Assembly: GCA_037200045.1 (NCBI GenBank)
Contig: JBBCHM010000001.1
Coordinates: forward strand, 1,178,001 to 1,242,000
DNA length: 64,000 nt
Direction of reading: 5' to 3'
Source of the DNA: Rhizomicrobium sp.
GTDB taxonomy: Bacteria > Pseudomonadota > Alphaproteobacteria > Micropepsales > Micropepsaceae
A program made the position numbers and the translations under genes. This document shows positions 16,534 through 25,405 of the stretch, piece by piece. Position 1 is the first letter of the stretch. The number at the start of each line of letters is the position of its first letter. A model generated the notes under the pieces. The model saw only the letters and a program-made list of their open reading frames with translations. It did no database searches and was not told the origin of the DNA.

Positions 16534-18660
16534 CTATCCGGGATAAGGCGAAATCACCTTCACCGCCGGCGCGTTCGGCGCATACAGATCGATCAGGATG
16601 CGCGTCTGCACGTCGCGCCCCGCCAGCCGGCCGCGATAGATCTGCGAATTCTCCAGCACCCGCATCACATAGTTCCGCGTCTCGTTGAACGGGATCGTCT
16701 CGATCCAGTCGATCGGATCGACGCTCGGGCTGCGCGGATCGCCGCTCGTGGCGATCCATTTCTTCACATTGCCCGGCCCCGCATTGTACGCCGCGATGGC
16801 GAGCACCAGCGAGCCGCCGAAATCGCTCACATCGCCCGCGAACTCGGTCATGCCGAGCTGGATGCTGTAACTGGGCACCAGAAGGTCGTTCGGCCGGAAG
16901 GGAATGCCCGCCCGTGCCGCCGCCGCCCGCGCCGAGGCCGGCATCATCTGCATGATCCCGCGCGCCCCCGCATGGCTCACCGCGTCGGGATCGAACTCGG
17001 TCTCCTGGCGGATCAGCCCCAGCACATAGGCCGGCTCGGGCGCCGTGCCCGCGCCCGGAAAGGGCGGCAGCGGGATGACCGGATGGGTGAAGGCGAGGAA
17101 CGTCGTGCCGGTATAGCTCGCGGTCTTCGCAACGCGGACCGCGACTTCGCGGAAGCCCAGATCGGTCAGGGTCTGCGCCAGATATTTCACCCGCTTGGGT
17201 TCGGGATGCAGCTCCTGGTCGCGCAGCGCGAAGATGCGCACGAAATTCACCTGTCCGAGATCGGCCAGCACGCGGATCGGCCGCGACAGGGGATCCTTCT
17301 CGAAATCGTCGGCCGCGTCCCGCGCGTCCAGCGCGAGATCGTTGACATGCAGCACCGGCGTCGCATCGATCCGCGCCAGCGCGATCTGGCCGTAGAAGCT
17401 CTCCGGCACCTGCGCCGCCAGCTTGTACTGGGCATAGGCGTCCGCCGCATTGCCCTGCGCCTCGAAGCAGCGGCCCTTCCAATAGCGCGCCCGCGCCAGG
17501 CTGATCGGCCGCGACACGCCGGCCTCCAGCTTCTTGAAATGCATCAGCGCCACCGACGGCCGGCTCAGGTGGCGCAGCGCGATCCATCCCGCGAGGAACT
17601 CGGACTCGGAGAACTCCGTCCCGCTCGACAGCCCGGTATCGTCGATCACGTCATAGGCGCTCCTGTAATTGCCGCTCGTCACCAGCCCGCGCACCACGAG
17701 GTTCGCCTCGGTCCACCAGCGCGTGGGATGCGCCATGGCGAAGGCCTTCAGCGGCCCGCGCTGCAACAGCGCCGCCGCCGCCGCGTTGTCGCCCGCGCGC
17801 CGCGCCGCCCGCGCTCGGTCGAACAAAAGGTCCGGATCGCCCGCGAGGCCGGCGGGCAGGGCGGCGGCCAGCCGCTCCCCCACTGCCCGGCTGCTGCGCA
17901 AGGCGAGCCGCGCCCGCCCCAGCTTCTGCACGTCGTCCTCGACCCGAGACAGCTCGCGCTCAGCCGCCGCCGTCTCGTCGCGCGAGATCAGGCTGGAGAG
18001 CCGCGCCCGGTCGATGTCGGGCGTCAGGATCCCGCCGTCCCGGCGCACGATGGCGAGTTCCTGGTCCGGCTGGAATTCGCCGACGATCCAGCCCTTCTGC
18101 ACCAGGTCGCGCCCGGCCGAGGTCCGCCCCGCCGCGATCATCGCATCGCCCAGCCGCACCATGCCCATGCCGGTGACCGGATTGCGCCCGCCATACCAGG
18201 CGATCACCGCCTGCGGCGCCATCGCCGGATCCATCGCCGCCTCGGCGCGGGCCAGCAGCGTGTCGTGCAGCGGCCAGTCCGGATTGGTCTTCGCGAAGCC
18301 GTCGATGTCGGAAAACCCCGCGCCGCTGGTCTTGTCCAAGAGATAGCGCCAGGTAACGAGCCGCGTCGCGGTCGCGTCATGGCCCTGCATCGCGAGGCCG
18401 CGCGCCGCCGTCCAGTCGCCGCGGTCGGCCGCGTCGAAGGCGCGGCTGTAGACATCGTGGTCGCCGGCGCTCAGCACATGCACCGGGCTGGGATGGCGCT
18501 CGCGGTCGGGCGTGAAGCCGGCATCGGTCGAGCCGTCCGGGATGGGCTGCATCATGATGACGTTGCCCATCTGCGTCAGGCCGCCGGGCAGGGCGGTCTG
18601 GGCGGCGGCGCCCGCCAGCGACGTTCCGATCACGAACAGGACGGCCCTGGCCAGAGTCAT
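16534..18660 (-). CDS. slt: Soluble lytic murein transglycosylase
   Basis: This periplasmic enzyme cleaves peptidoglycan glycan strands with formation of 1,6-anhydro ends. The 708-residue protein opens with a signal peptide (ARAVLFVIGTSLAGAAA). A long alpha-helical superhelix follows, and the SLT catalytic domain sits at about 545-690. The catalytic glutamate is in LIRQETEFDPDAVS, followed by GARGIMQMMPASA, AIAAYNAGPGNVKKW and the NETRNYVMRVLENSQIY ending. The start ATG at 18660 immediately precedes the signal peptide. Confidence 0.93.
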   Translation of the reverse strand: MTLARAVLFVIGTSLAGAAAQTALPGGLTQMGNVIMMQPIPDGSTDAGFTPDRERHPSPVHVLSAGDHDVYSRAFDAADRGDWTAARGLAMQGHDATATRLVTWRYLLDKTSGAGFSDIDGFAKTNPDWPLHDTLLARAEAAMDPAMAPQAVIAWYGGRNPVTGMGMVRLGDAMIAAGRTSAGRDLVQKGWIVGEFQPDQELAIVRRDGGILTPDIDRARLSSLISRDETAAAERELSRVEDDVQKLGRARLALRSSRAVGERLAAALPAGLAGDPDLLFDRARAARRAGDNAAAAALLQRGPLKAFAMAHPTRWWTEANLVVRGLVTSGNYRSAYDVIDDTGLSSGTEFSESEFLAGWIALRHLSRPSVALMHFKKLEAGVSRPISLARARYWKGRCFEAQGNAADAYAQYKLAAQVPESFYGQIALARIDATPVLHVNDLALDARDAADDFEKDPLSRPIRVLADLGQVNFVRIFALRDQELHPEPKRVKYLAQTLTDLGFREVAVRVAKTASYTGTTFLAFTHPVIPLPPFPGAGTAPEPAYVLGLIRQETEFDPDAVSHAGARGIMQMMPASARAAAARAGIPFRPNDLLVPSYSIQLGMTEFAGDVSDFGGSLVLAIAAYNAGPGNVKKWIATSGDPRSPSVDPIDWIETIPFNETRNYVMRVLENSQIYRGRLAGRDVQTRILIDLYAPNAPAVKVISPYPG

Positions 18661-18836
18661 GGGATGAATCGCCTAGGTTGGATGCCGTTCAGGGACCACA
18701 GCCATATGGCGAAGTCGAGGCCGGGGCGCACGCATGGAATGCTTTTTACTTTACGCCCGAGGTTCATTAGGAGTTCCCGCCTTGCCGCCGCGGCTGGCGG
18801 CCCTGTAGTTTCCCTCGATCAACCCGGCAGGCCGTC

Positions 18837-19730
18837 ATGGCGTTCACGCGCGAAAGCATCAAAGGCTCGATCCCCGCCCTCATCACCCCCATGCGGGGCG
18901 GCAAGGTGGACGAGGCCGCGTTCCGCAAGCTGGTGTCCTGGCAGATCGCCGAAGGCAGCCACGGCCTGGTGCCCTGCGGCACGACCGGCGAGTCGCCCAC
19001 GCTCAGCCATGAAGAGCACATGCGGGTGATCGAGATCTGCGTCGAGGAAGCCAACGGACGCGTGCCGGTGATCGCCGGCGCCGGTTCCAACTCGACGGAC
19101 GAGGCCATCGCGCTCACCCGCCACGCCAAGGCGGTCGGCGCCGACGCGGTGCTCTCGGTCACCGGCTACTACAACAAGCCGTCGCAGGAGGGCATGTACC
19201 GCCATTTCGCGGCGATCGCGGAGGCGGTGGACATCCCGATCCTGCTCTACAACATCCCCGGCCGCGCCATCGTCGACATTTCGGTGGAGACCATGGCCCG
19301 CCTCTCCAAGATCGCGAACATCGTCGGCGTGAAGGACGCGACCGCCAATCTGATGCGCCCGACGCGCGAGCGCGCCGCCTGCGGCCTCGACTGGCGCCTG
19401 CTCTCGGGCGAGGACGGCACCGCGCTCGGCTACATGGCGCATGGCGGCCATGGCTGCATCTCGGTCACGGCGAACGTGGCGCCGAGGCTCTGCTCGGAGT
19501 TCCAGACCGCCTGCATGCAGGGCGCCTTCGAGCGCGCGCTGCAACTCCAGGACCGGCTGATGCCGCTGCACGACGCGATATTCTGCGAGCCCAGCCCCGC
19601 GCCGGTGAAATACGCGGCCTCGGTCCTGGGCCTGTGCACCGACGAAGTCCGCCTGCCGCTGGTGGCTGCGACCGATGCCGCGCGGGCCACCGTGAAGGCG
19701 GCGCTGGCGAAGGCGGGGATTGCACCCTAA
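18837..19730 (+). CDS. dapA: 4-hydroxy-tetrahydrodipicolinate synthase
   Basis: DapA condenses pyruvate with aspartate semialdehyde at the entry to lysine and diaminopimelate synthesis. The 297-residue protein has [14 protein letters not shown] (pyruvate-binding Thr pair), Tyr138 in LLYNIPGR and the Schiff-base Lys166 in VGVKDATAN. It is read divergently from slt across a 176-base gap and stands alone before smpB, from which a family A repeat separates it. Confidence 0.96.
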   Translation: MAFTRESIKGSIPALITPMRGGKVDEAAFRKLVSWQIAEGSHGLVPCGTTGESPTLSHEEHMRVIEICVEEANGRVPVIAGAGSNSTDEAIALTRHAKAVGADAVLSVTGYYNKPSQEGMYRHFAAIAEAVDIPILLYNIPGRAIVDISVETMARLSKIANIVGVKDATANLMRPTRERAACGLDWRLLSGEDGTALGYMAHGGHGCISVTANVAPRLCSEFQTACMQGAFERALQLQDRLMPLHDAIFCEPSPAPVKYAASVLGLCTDEVRLPLVAATDAARATVKAALAKAGIAP

Positions 19731-19741
19731 CCCCCACTCGG

Positions 19742-19886
19742 TGTCATCGCCCGCGAATGCGGGCGACCCAGTTGAAATCCACATCGATGGCGCCCATTTG
19801 GCTGCGCTCCGTTCTGCGAGTACAGAGTAGGTGTCACCTGGGTGGCCCGTTGATACGCTGTCGCTATCAACTCGCGGGCCATGACA
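19742..19886. repeat. Family A paired palindromic repeat, copy 3, with extra nested hairpin
   Basis: The left end TGTCATCGCCCGCGAATGCG continues into CCCAGTTGA and the right end into CCCAGGTGA. In the right end the hairpin tip is replaced by a 23-base insert whose ends TTGATA and TATCAA pair, so a second stem stands on top of the first. The element stops ten bases before the smpB ATG. Confidence 0.8.
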
Positions 19887-19896
19887 AGAAGAGAAC

Positions 19897-20370
19897 ATGG
19901 CCAAGAAAAAAGACGACGGCACGAAGATCGTCGCCGACAACAGGAAGGCGCGTTACGCCTACGCCATCGACGAGACGCTCGAGGCGGGGATCATGCTCGT
20001 CGGCTCGGAGGTCAAATCGCTGCGCAGCGGCAAGTCGACGATCTCCGAATCCTACGCCCACGCCAAGGACGGCGAGCTGTTCCTGGTCAACGCCTATATC
20101 CCCGAATACACCCAGGCCAGCCGCTTCAACCACGAGCCCAAGCGCGCGCGCAAACTGCTGGTGCACAAGCGCGAGGCCGCCAGGCTGGCCGCCGCCATCC
20201 AGCGCGAGGGCATGACGCTCATTCCGCTCCGGCTTTATTTCAATCCCAAGGGCATCGCCAAGATCGAGCTCGGCATCGCCAAGGGCAAGAAGCTCCACGA
20301 CAAGCGCGAGACCGAGAAACAGCGCGACTGGCAGCGCGACAAGGCGCGGCTGATGCGGACGAAGGGATAA
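19897..20370 (+). CDS. smpB: SsrA-binding protein SmpB
   Basis: SmpB carries tmRNA to stalled ribosomes. The 157-residue protein has [58 protein letters not shown] and a basic C-terminal tail ([20 protein letters not shown]) that inserts in the mRNA path. The matching tmRNA gene is not in the window. Upstream DNA is almost entirely a repeat element, so its promoter must be in or before that repeat, or it is read from dapA. Confidence 0.96.
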   Translation: MAKKKDDGTKIVADNRKARYAYAIDETLEAGIMLVGSEVKSLRSGKSTISESYAHAKDGELFLVNAYIPEYTQASRFNHEPKRARKLLVHKREAARLAAAIQREGMTLIPLRLYFNPKGIAKIELGIAKGKKLHDKRETEKQRDWQRDKARLMRTKG

Positions 20371-20381
20371 ATCCTCTCATC

Positions 20382-20476
20382 GTCATCGCCCGGCTTGTCC
20401 GGGCGACCCATTTTTCCTGCAGCACAAGAAAATTGGGTCCCCCGGACCGCGCGAAGGGCGCGGCCGTGGGATGACG
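20382..20476. repeat. Dispersed palindromic repeat, third type
   Basis: GTCATCGCCCGGCTTGTCCGGGCGACCCA and, inverted, TTGGGTCCCCCGGA...GGGATGACG flank a short centre with TTTT/AAAA arms. It is related in outer sequence (GTCAT...GATGAC) to family A but differs in the stem. Confidence 0.65.
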
Positions 20477-20504
20477 GGATCTGGAAATCGTATAAACTTC
20501 ACGC

Positions 20505-21173
20505 ATGAGCGACGACGAACCCACTCTCCTAGGCAAGATCAAGGACAAGCTCATCCGCTCCAAGCAGGAATGGGCCGCCGAGGGCCGTCTGATCACCGGC
20601 CGCCCCGACAGGGGCCATGTGAACCGCCTGCCGCCCGGCCAGAAGGAAGTGAAAAATTGGCCCGTGCTCGACCTCGGCGTGCAGCCCGACGTCAAGCCGG
20701 AGAACTGGCGCCTCCAGATCATGGGCCTCGTCGAGAACCCCGTCGCGCTGACGCTGGACCGGTTCAAGGCGCTGCCGCAGGAGGAGGTCGTCAGCGACAT
20801 CCACTGCGTCACGTCCTGGAGCCGCTACGACAATCACTGGCAGGGCGTCTCCTCGAAGACGCTGCTGGACCTCGTCAAGCCGAAGGCCGACGCCCGCCAC
20901 ATCGTCTTCCACGCCTATGACGGCTACACCACCAACGTGAAGACGGACGTTTTCGCGGACGCCAATGTGCTGCTCGCCCATTCCTGGGAGGGCAAGCCGA
21001 TCCCGCGCGAGCATGGCGGCCCGGTGCGCGTCGTGGTGCCCGACTGGTATTTCTGGAAGAGCGCCAAATGGGTGACGCGCATCGTCTTCCACGCCGAGGA
21101 CCGCCCCGGTTTCTGGGAGACCCGCGGCTACAACAACGAAGGCGATCCGTGGAAGGAAGAGCGGTACAGCTAA
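20505..21173 (+). CDS. Sulfite-oxidase-family molybdopterin oxidoreductase, cytosolic
   Basis: The 222-residue protein consists of the molybdopterin-binding (sulfite oxidase/YedY-like) domain alone. The probable molybdenum ligand is Cys101 in DIHCVTSWSRYDNHWQG. Other family features are VLDLGVQPD near 54-62, HEVLLAHSW-like NVLLAHSWEGKPIP, HGGPVRVVVP and YFWKSAKWV. It has no twin-arginine or other signal peptide, unlike periplasmic MsrP, so it is probably cytosolic. No partner heme or membrane subunit is next to it. The substrate is unknown. Confidence 0.88.
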   Translation: MSDDEPTLLGKIKDKLIRSKQEWAAEGRLITGRPDRGHVNRLPPGQKEVKNWPVLDLGVQPDVKPENWRLQIMGLVENPVALTLDRFKALPQEEVVSDIHCVTSWSRYDNHWQGVSSKTLLDLVKPKADARHIVFHAYDGYTTNVKTDVFADANVLLAHSWEGKPIPREHGGPVRVVVPDWYFWKSAKWVTRIVFHAEDRPGFWETRGYNNEGDPWKEERYS

Positions 21174-21196
21174 CCTCTCCCGCTTGCGGGAGAGGT
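21173..21196. repeat. Family B end, single short palindrome
   Basis: ACCTCTCCCGCTTGCGGGAGAGGT-type palindrome, one end of family B without the rest. It overlaps the last base of the oxidoreductase stop codon and lies between two convergent genes. Confidence 0.7.
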
Positions 21197-21201
21197 TATC
21201 G

Positions 21202-21840
21202 TCACAGCGCGTGCAGCGCCGCGATCTTGGCCTCTTTCACCACCGCGTCGAACATCGCCTCCGTCAGCACGCCGGTGTTCGTGTTGTAGCGCGAGCAGTG
21301 ATAGCTCGAAATCAGCGCCAGCTTGCCGATCTGGTGCGCCCCGCCATGCTTGAACGGATGCGCCGATTTTTTCGCGCCCAGCGTATCGCACACGCTGTCA
21401 TGCGCGATTCTGCCCAGCGCCAGGATGGCGCGCAGATGCGGCATCGCTTCGATCAGCGCGATGAGGAACTTGCGGCAAGTCCTGATCTCCGCCGGCAGCG
21501 GCTTGTTCTGCGGCGGCACGCAGCGCACCGCGTTGCTGATCGCGCAATGCACCAGCTCGACGCCGTCGTCCGGCCGCCGGTCGTACACGCCCTTCGCCAG
21601 ATCGTGCTTCAGAAGCGTCGCGTAGAGCAGGTCGCCCGCATAGTCGCCGGTGAACGGCCGCCCCGTCCGGTTGGCGCCATGCAGCCCCGGCGCCAGCCCG
21701 ACGATCAAGAGGCGCGCCTCGCGGCTGCCGAAGGTCGGCACCGGCGCGTTGAAATAGTCCGGATATTCGCGGCGGTTGTCGGCGCGGAATTCCGCCAGCC
21801 GCGGACACAGCGGACAATTCTTCGGCGGTTCGGATGTCAT
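21202..21840 (-). CDS. Uracil-DNA glycosylase, family 5 (UDGb)
   Basis: The protein removes uracil and related damaged bases from DNA and is expected to bind a 4Fe-4S cluster. From ATG 21840 it has 212 residues. Cysteines occur in NCPLCPRL near the start and in RTCRKFL. The family-5 motifs are GLAPGLHGANRTGRPFTGD and HCSRYNTNTG. An upstream ATG at 21873 lies inside a family A palindrome and would add 11 residues (MTDWGDVESLP). I prefer 21840 from family length, but neither start has a strong Shine-Dalgarno sequence. Confidence 0.88.
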   Translation of the reverse strand: MTSEPPKNCPLCPRLAEFRADNRREYPDYFNAPVPTFGSREARLLIVGLAPGLHGANRTGRPFTGDYAGDLLYATLLKHDLAKGVYDRRPDDGVELVHCAISNAVRCVPPQNKPLPAEIRTCRKFLIALIEAMPHLRAILALGRIAHDSVCDTLGAKKSAHPFKHGGAHQIGKLALISSYHCSRYNTNTGVLTEAMFDAVVKEAKIAALHAL

Positions 21841-21867
21841 TGGGAGCGATTCCACATCGCCCCAATC

Positions 21868-21897
21868 TGTCATGGCTCGCGAATACGGGCCATGACA
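21868..21897. repeat. Family A single palindrome
   Basis: TGTCATGGCTCGCGAATACG...CCATGACA is one self-complementary family A end without its partner. It overlaps the alternative upstream start of the uracil-DNA glycosylase gene. Confidence 0.7.
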
Positions 21898-21919
21898 ATC
21901 GGGCTTGCGTTGGCGACCG

Positions 21920-22513
21920 CTACGCGGTCTGCGCGTAATGCGGGCTCGAACCGGCCGCGGCGTTCGCTGCCGCCGAGCGCGGGCCGCCTTCGCGCGCGAT
22001 CTGCGGCTTCAGCTCTTCCAGCTCGATGAAATTGTCGGCCTGGCGGCGCAATTCGTCCGCCGCCATCGGCGGCTGGGTGCGCACCGTGGAGACCACGCTG
22101 ACGCGCCGTCCCTTCCGCTGCGCCGCTTCCACCAGGCGGCGGAAATCGCCGTCGCCGGAGAAGATCACGATGTGGTCGACCTGCTCGGCCATCTCCATCA
22201 CGTCGATGGCGAGCTCGATGTCCATGTTGCCCTTCACGCGGCGGCGGCCCTGCGCGTCGGTGAATTCCTTGAGCGGCTTGGTCACCACCGCGAAGCCGTT
22301 GTAGTCGAGCCAGTCGACCAGCGGCCGCAGCGGCGAGAACTCCTGATCCTCGGCGACCGCGGTATAATAGAAGGCGCGGACGAGAATCCCCTTGCGCGCG
22401 AAAAGCTCGAGAAGGCGCTTATAATCGATGTCGAACTGCAAGCCCTTCGCCGCGCCGTACAGATTGGCGCCGTCGATGAATAGGGCCAGCTTCTCCTGCG
22501 GGTAAAACAACAT
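21920..22513 (-). CDS. NYN-domain protein, LabA/DUF88 type
   Basis: The 197-residue protein begins MLFYPQEKLALFIDGANLYG. The NYN (PIN-like nuclease) domain has acidic residues placed as in this family: FIDGANL, NMDIELAIDVM and FSGDGDFRRLVEAAQRKG. These would bind a metal in an RNase-type site. LabA-like proteins are linked to circadian regulation in cyanobacteria, but most bacterial members have no known role. A low-complexity Ala-rich tail follows residue 170. It is transcribed divergently from folK. Confidence 0.9.
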   Translation of the reverse strand: MLFYPQEKLALFIDGANLYGAAKGLQFDIDYKRLLELFARKGILVRAFYYTAVAEDQEFSPLRPLVDWLDYNGFAVVTKPLKEFTDAQGRRRVKGNMDIELAIDVMEMAEQVDHIVIFSGDGDFRRLVEAAQRKGRRVSVVSTVRTQPPMAADELRRQADNFIELEELKPQIAREGGPRSAAANAAAGSSPHYAQTA

Positions 22514-22614
22514 ATGTGCTCCTGTTCAAGTAATGGCCGTACCGGCAATAATCCCCCGACCGCCAAATGTTCTTCTACGCCAAGCGGTTTCGTTGGCAAG
22601 AGCGGAAAGCGCAA

Positions 22615-23112
22615 ATGATATTGATCGCGCTCGGCGCCAATCTTGAATCGCGCGCCGGAGTTCCGGCGCAAACATTGAACGCGGCGCTCGCGGAGATTGA
22701 ACAGCGCGGCGCGAAGATCGTCGGCGTTTCGCCTTACTATATCACGCCCGCCTGGCCGGATCCGTCCGATCCTCCCTTCGTCAACGCGGTCGCGCGGGTT
22801 GCGAGCGAACTGTCGCCACACGCGCTGATGGCGCTTCTCCACGATACGGAAACGTCGTTCGGCCGCGTCCGTTCCACGCCGAACGCGCCGCGCACGCTCG
22901 ATCTGGATCTCGTCGATTACGACGGCCGCGTGGACGCGGGCCCGCCGGTGCTGCCGCATCCGCGCATCGCCGAGCGCGCCTTCGTGCTCGTGCCGCTGGC
23001 CGATGTCGCGCCCGATTGGATTCATCCCGTCACGGGCAAAAGCGTGACCGAGCTGATCGCCGCCTTGCCCGACGCCGAACGGCGGATCGCGCGGCTTACT
23101 TCCCGAACGTAA
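22615..23112 (+). CDS. folK: 2-amino-4-hydroxy-6-hydroxymethyldihydropteridine diphosphokinase
   Basis: FolK transfers pyrophosphate from ATP to the pterin in folate synthesis. From the ATG at 22615 the protein is 165 residues: ILIALGANL at the start, SPYYITPAWPDPSDPPFVNAV, the ATP-binding RSTPNAPRTLDLDLVDYDG and LPHPRIAERAFVLVPLADVAP. A GGAAAG sequence precedes the start. The longer frame from 22567 adds 16 residues that do not fit the family. The 3' end overlaps the convergent secreted-protein gene by 17 bases. Confidence 0.94.
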   Translation: MILIALGANLESRAGVPAQTLNAALAEIEQRGAKIVGVSPYYITPAWPDPSDPPFVNAVARVASELSPHALMALLHDTETSFGRVRSTPNAPRTLDLDLVDYDGRVDAGPPVLPHPRIAERAFVLVPLADVAPDWIHPVTGKSVTELIAALPDAERRIARLTSRT

Positions 23113-23659
23113 GCGTGGCGCGGATGCGGTCGAATGCCGAGGTCAGCCTCGCGCGGTCGAACGGCCGGACCGTTCCCGGATCGTAATTCTCGATCGCGGA
23201 ATAATGGATGAAATATCGCACCGCGAGGCAGGGCGAGGTCGCGTCCAGCACGAAGACCGTCGTCTCGTAGCGATTGCCGGCGCCGGCGTCCTCGCTCGTC
23301 GCGACGCTGTAGACGCGGCCGTCGGCATGCAGCGTGTGCGCATTCTCCGCCGGATCGACGAACCGCGCCGGCGTGCAACCGCGGCCGGAGAGGCTCTCGA
23401 CCGAGAGCTTGGTGTCGCCGCCAAGATTGGTGCCCGCGGTCAGGCTCTGTGGAATCTGGATTGCGACGCCCTTGATCTCGCGGCCGGGTCCGAGCTGGTC
23501 GTAGACGTATTGCGTGTCGATCGTCCAATCCGCCGGATAGGCGATGGCATAGCCGAGCGTCCGGTCGGTGTAGTGCTTCGGCGGCGCCGCCAGCGCGGCC
23601 GTCGTGCCGGCCAGGAGAACCGCGAACCCGATGGAGGTCAGGACTCTGGCACCGGTCAT
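23096..23659 (-). CDS. Hypothetical exported protein
   Basis: The ATG at 23659 gives a 187-residue protein with a clear signal peptide (ARVLTSIGFAVLLAGTTAALAA). The mature part starts APPKHYTDRTLGYAIAYPADWT, a YPADW motif often found in small periplasmic or lipoprotein-like domains of the PsbP/DUF1795 kind. Two cysteines (GRGCTPARF and TSPCLAVRYF) could form a disulfide. I do not recognise a specific family. Confidence 0.7.
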   Translation of the reverse strand: MTGARVLTSIGFAVLLAGTTAALAAPPKHYTDRTLGYAIAYPADWTIDTQYVYDQLGPGREIKGVAIQIPQSLTAGTNLGGDTKLSVESLSGRGCTPARFVDPAENAHTLHADGRVYSVATSEDAGAGNRYETTVFVLDATSPCLAVRYFIHYSAIENYDPGTVRPFDRARLTSAFDRIRATLTFGK

Positions 23660-23716
23660 CGGCGTCGTCTCCCCGCGAGCGCGCCAGCCTATCGCCGCCG
23701 CGATGCCGATCCAATG

Positions 23717-23744
23717 AAAAACCCGGGCGGATGTCCGCCCGGGT
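23717..23744 (-). terminator. Rho-independent terminator, minus strand
   Basis: ACCCGGGCGGA-TG-TCCGCCCGGGT hairpin (23721-23744) with five A residues at 23717-23721 on the plus strand, which read as a T tract on the minus strand. It follows the stop of the small exported-protein gene at 23774 by about 30 bases. Confidence 0.85.
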
Positions 23745-23773
23745 CTTTCGACGTTCGACAAAGAAGCGCCTGG

Positions 23774-24148
23774 CTATTTCCAATGCGCCCAGGTCTTGCC
23801 GGTCTTCTGGTTGTAGCTGATCGAGATCTCCGAGATCGTGCACAGGTTGAAATTGCTCCAATGCGCGTCGGTGTCGTCGTCATAGACGACCTTCAGATCC
23901 CAATTGCAGCCGCCGGCGTGATGCGGGAAGCGGATCAGGACCGACGAACCGTCGTCGAGCGTGTCCTGGCCCAGCACGTCTTCTTCCCAATCGTTGGTCG
24001 AAACGGGAGAGACGTAGACTTCCTTGATCGTGTAGCCGGTGTTGTTCACCAGGTTGAAATTCTGCCGCCCCGCCGCGTCAGCGACCGTCGGAGCAAGCAT
24101 CGTCAGGCCGGCCACCATGGCGGCGGCCAACATCGTTCTAAAAAACAT
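23774..24148 (-). CDS. Small exported protein of unknown function
   Basis: The 124-residue protein has a signal peptide (TMLAAAMVAGLTMLAPTVADA) and a mature domain with FNLVNNTGYTIKEVYVSP, WEEDVLGQDTLDDG, CNWDLKVVYDD and FNLCTISEISI. This looks like a small beta-sandwich module found in many alphaproteobacterial exported proteins of unknown role. Two cysteines are probably paired. AAAGGGGA before the ATG at 24148 is a good ribosome site and a terminator follows, so it is a single-gene unit. Confidence 0.75.
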   Translation of the reverse strand: MFFRTMLAAAMVAGLTMLAPTVADAAGRQNFNLVNNTGYTIKEVYVSPVSTNDWEEDVLGQDTLDDGSSVLIRFPHHAGGCNWDLKVVYDDDTDAHWSNFNLCTISEISISYNQKTGKTWAHWK

Positions 24149-24317
24149 TAAGTCCCCTTTCTGAGAGCCCCTCAACGGAGCGATAGTGCAGCAAACCCGT
24201 CCCGCCAAGCAATGGACGGTGGCCGACCGTTCCAAAATACAACACGACTTGCACGTCCGCCATGCCAAAGGGCACACCGCTGCGGGAACCGCCCGCCGCC
24301 AACGACAAGGCATCGTC

Positions 24318-24848
24318 ATGACAAGCCTCACCCCGTTCATCGTTCCGGCGCTGGCGCTCTATTTCATCGTGCGCCGCGGCGCCAAGCCCCAGCGGATCAA
24401 GCCGGACCGGCTGTGGATCTTCCCCGGCGTCATCACGCTCCTGGCGCTCGGGGCGATCTGGAGCGGCAAGGCGCCGGGCCTCCTGGACGTCGCGGTTTAC
24501 GCGGTGGCGATACTGGCCGGCGGCGTGCTCGGCTGGTTCACCACCCAGCATGTCGAGCTGACGCTGGACGATGCGACCGGCACGGTCATGAGCCAGCCGA
24601 CCTTGTTCGGAACCGTACTGACCGCGGCGGTGTTCGTCGCGCGTTTCGCGCTCGATTTCCTGACCACAGGCGGCAATGGCGGCGGCGTGAAGGCGCTGGC
24701 GCAGCAGCACGGCGCGAGCCTCGTGCTGATCGCCAATGCCGGATTGCTGTTCGTGGCGGCGCGCGGCCTGTCGCGCGCCTGGCACATGCTGGCGCGCATC
24801 AACCCGCTGCTGGAGCAGCACAAGGCCGCGCAATTGCCGCCGCAATAA
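24318..24848 (+). CDS. Multi-pass membrane protein, DUF1453/CcdC-like
   Basis: The 176-residue protein has about four to five hydrophobic segments (PFIVPALALYFIV, LWIFPGVITLLALGAIW, LLDVAVYAVAILAGGVLGWF, LTAAVFVARFALDFL, SLVLIANAGLLFVAARGL). Its opening MTSLTPFIVPALALYFIVRR and a central GWFTTQHVEL resemble the CcdC/DUF1453 type of integral membrane protein. No catalytic motif is seen. It is divergent from the exported-protein gene at 24148. Confidence 0.65.
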   Translation: MTSLTPFIVPALALYFIVRRGAKPQRIKPDRLWIFPGVITLLALGAIWSGKAPGLLDVAVYAVAILAGGVLGWFTTQHVELTLDDATGTVMSQPTLFGTVLTAAVFVARFALDFLTTGGNGGGVKALAQQHGASLVLIANAGLLFVAARGLSRAWHMLARINPLLEQHKAAQLPPQ

Positions 24849-24901
24849 TTTCCTCCCCCGCGGTTGCGGGGGAGGTGCCGAGCGCAGCGAGGCGGAGGGG
24901 G
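24849..24901. repeat. Family B partial element
   Basis: TTTCCTCCCCCGCGGTTGCG... followed by GGGGGAGGTGCCGAGCGCAG matches one end of the element at 7802-7933. The other end is missing. It directly follows the membrane-protein stop codon. Confidence 0.7.
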
Positions 24902-25017
24902 ACGCCCCGGCCTTGCTTCGGGCGGCAACAATCTATAGGTTCCGCCGCCTTCTGCCCGGTCCGGCGCCGATTTGCCCCCGCATCTGCGCCTAAGACCTTC
25001 GAAAGACAAGGATTTCC

Positions 25018-25404
25018 ATGGCTCGCGTCACCGTTGAAGATTGCGTCGACAAGGTCCCGAACCGCTTCGACCTGGTTCTGATCTCGGCCTACCGCGCCCG
25101 CCAGCTCTCGGGCGGCGCCGAGCCTTTGGTCGACCGCGACCGCGACAAGAACCCGGTCGTGGCGCTGCGCGAGATCGCCGCCAAGGAAGTGAAGCCCGAC
25201 GAGACCAAGGAGGAATATATCAAGTCCCTCCAGAAGCACGCCGATGTCGACGAGCCGGAGGAGGCCCGTCCCGACTCCGACGACCAGCGCGAGGACAGCG
25301 CGTCGCGCCAGGTCACCGAGGAAGAATTGCTGCGCGCCCTCACCAGCGAGGCCCAGCGCCGCGCCGAGCCGCAGCCGGAACCCGAAGCGGATTACGAAGA
25401 GTAG
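25018..25404 (+). CDS. rpoZ: RNA polymerase omega subunit
   Basis: Omega helps fold beta prime and forms one of the ppGpp-binding surfaces of the polymerase. The 128-residue protein opens [20 protein letters not shown] and contains [20 protein letters not shown] and [12 protein letters not shown], as in alphaproteobacterial omega. The last 50 residues are acidic and low in complexity. As in many proteobacteria it lies close upstream of the (p)ppGpp synthetase gene, but here a toxin-antitoxin pair sits between them on the opposite strand. Confidence 0.95.
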   Translation: MARVTVEDCVDKVPNRFDLVLISAYRARQLSGGAEPLVDRDRDKNPVVALREIAAKEVKPDETKEEYIKSLQKHADVDEPEEARPDSDDQREDSASRQVTEEELLRALTSEAQRRAEPQPEPEADYEE

Positions 25405-25405
25405 T

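Noticed and set aside
24849..24901. Hairpin after the membrane-protein gene as a terminator
   Set aside because: It is a partial family B element (shared with 7802-7933) and lacks a following T tract.
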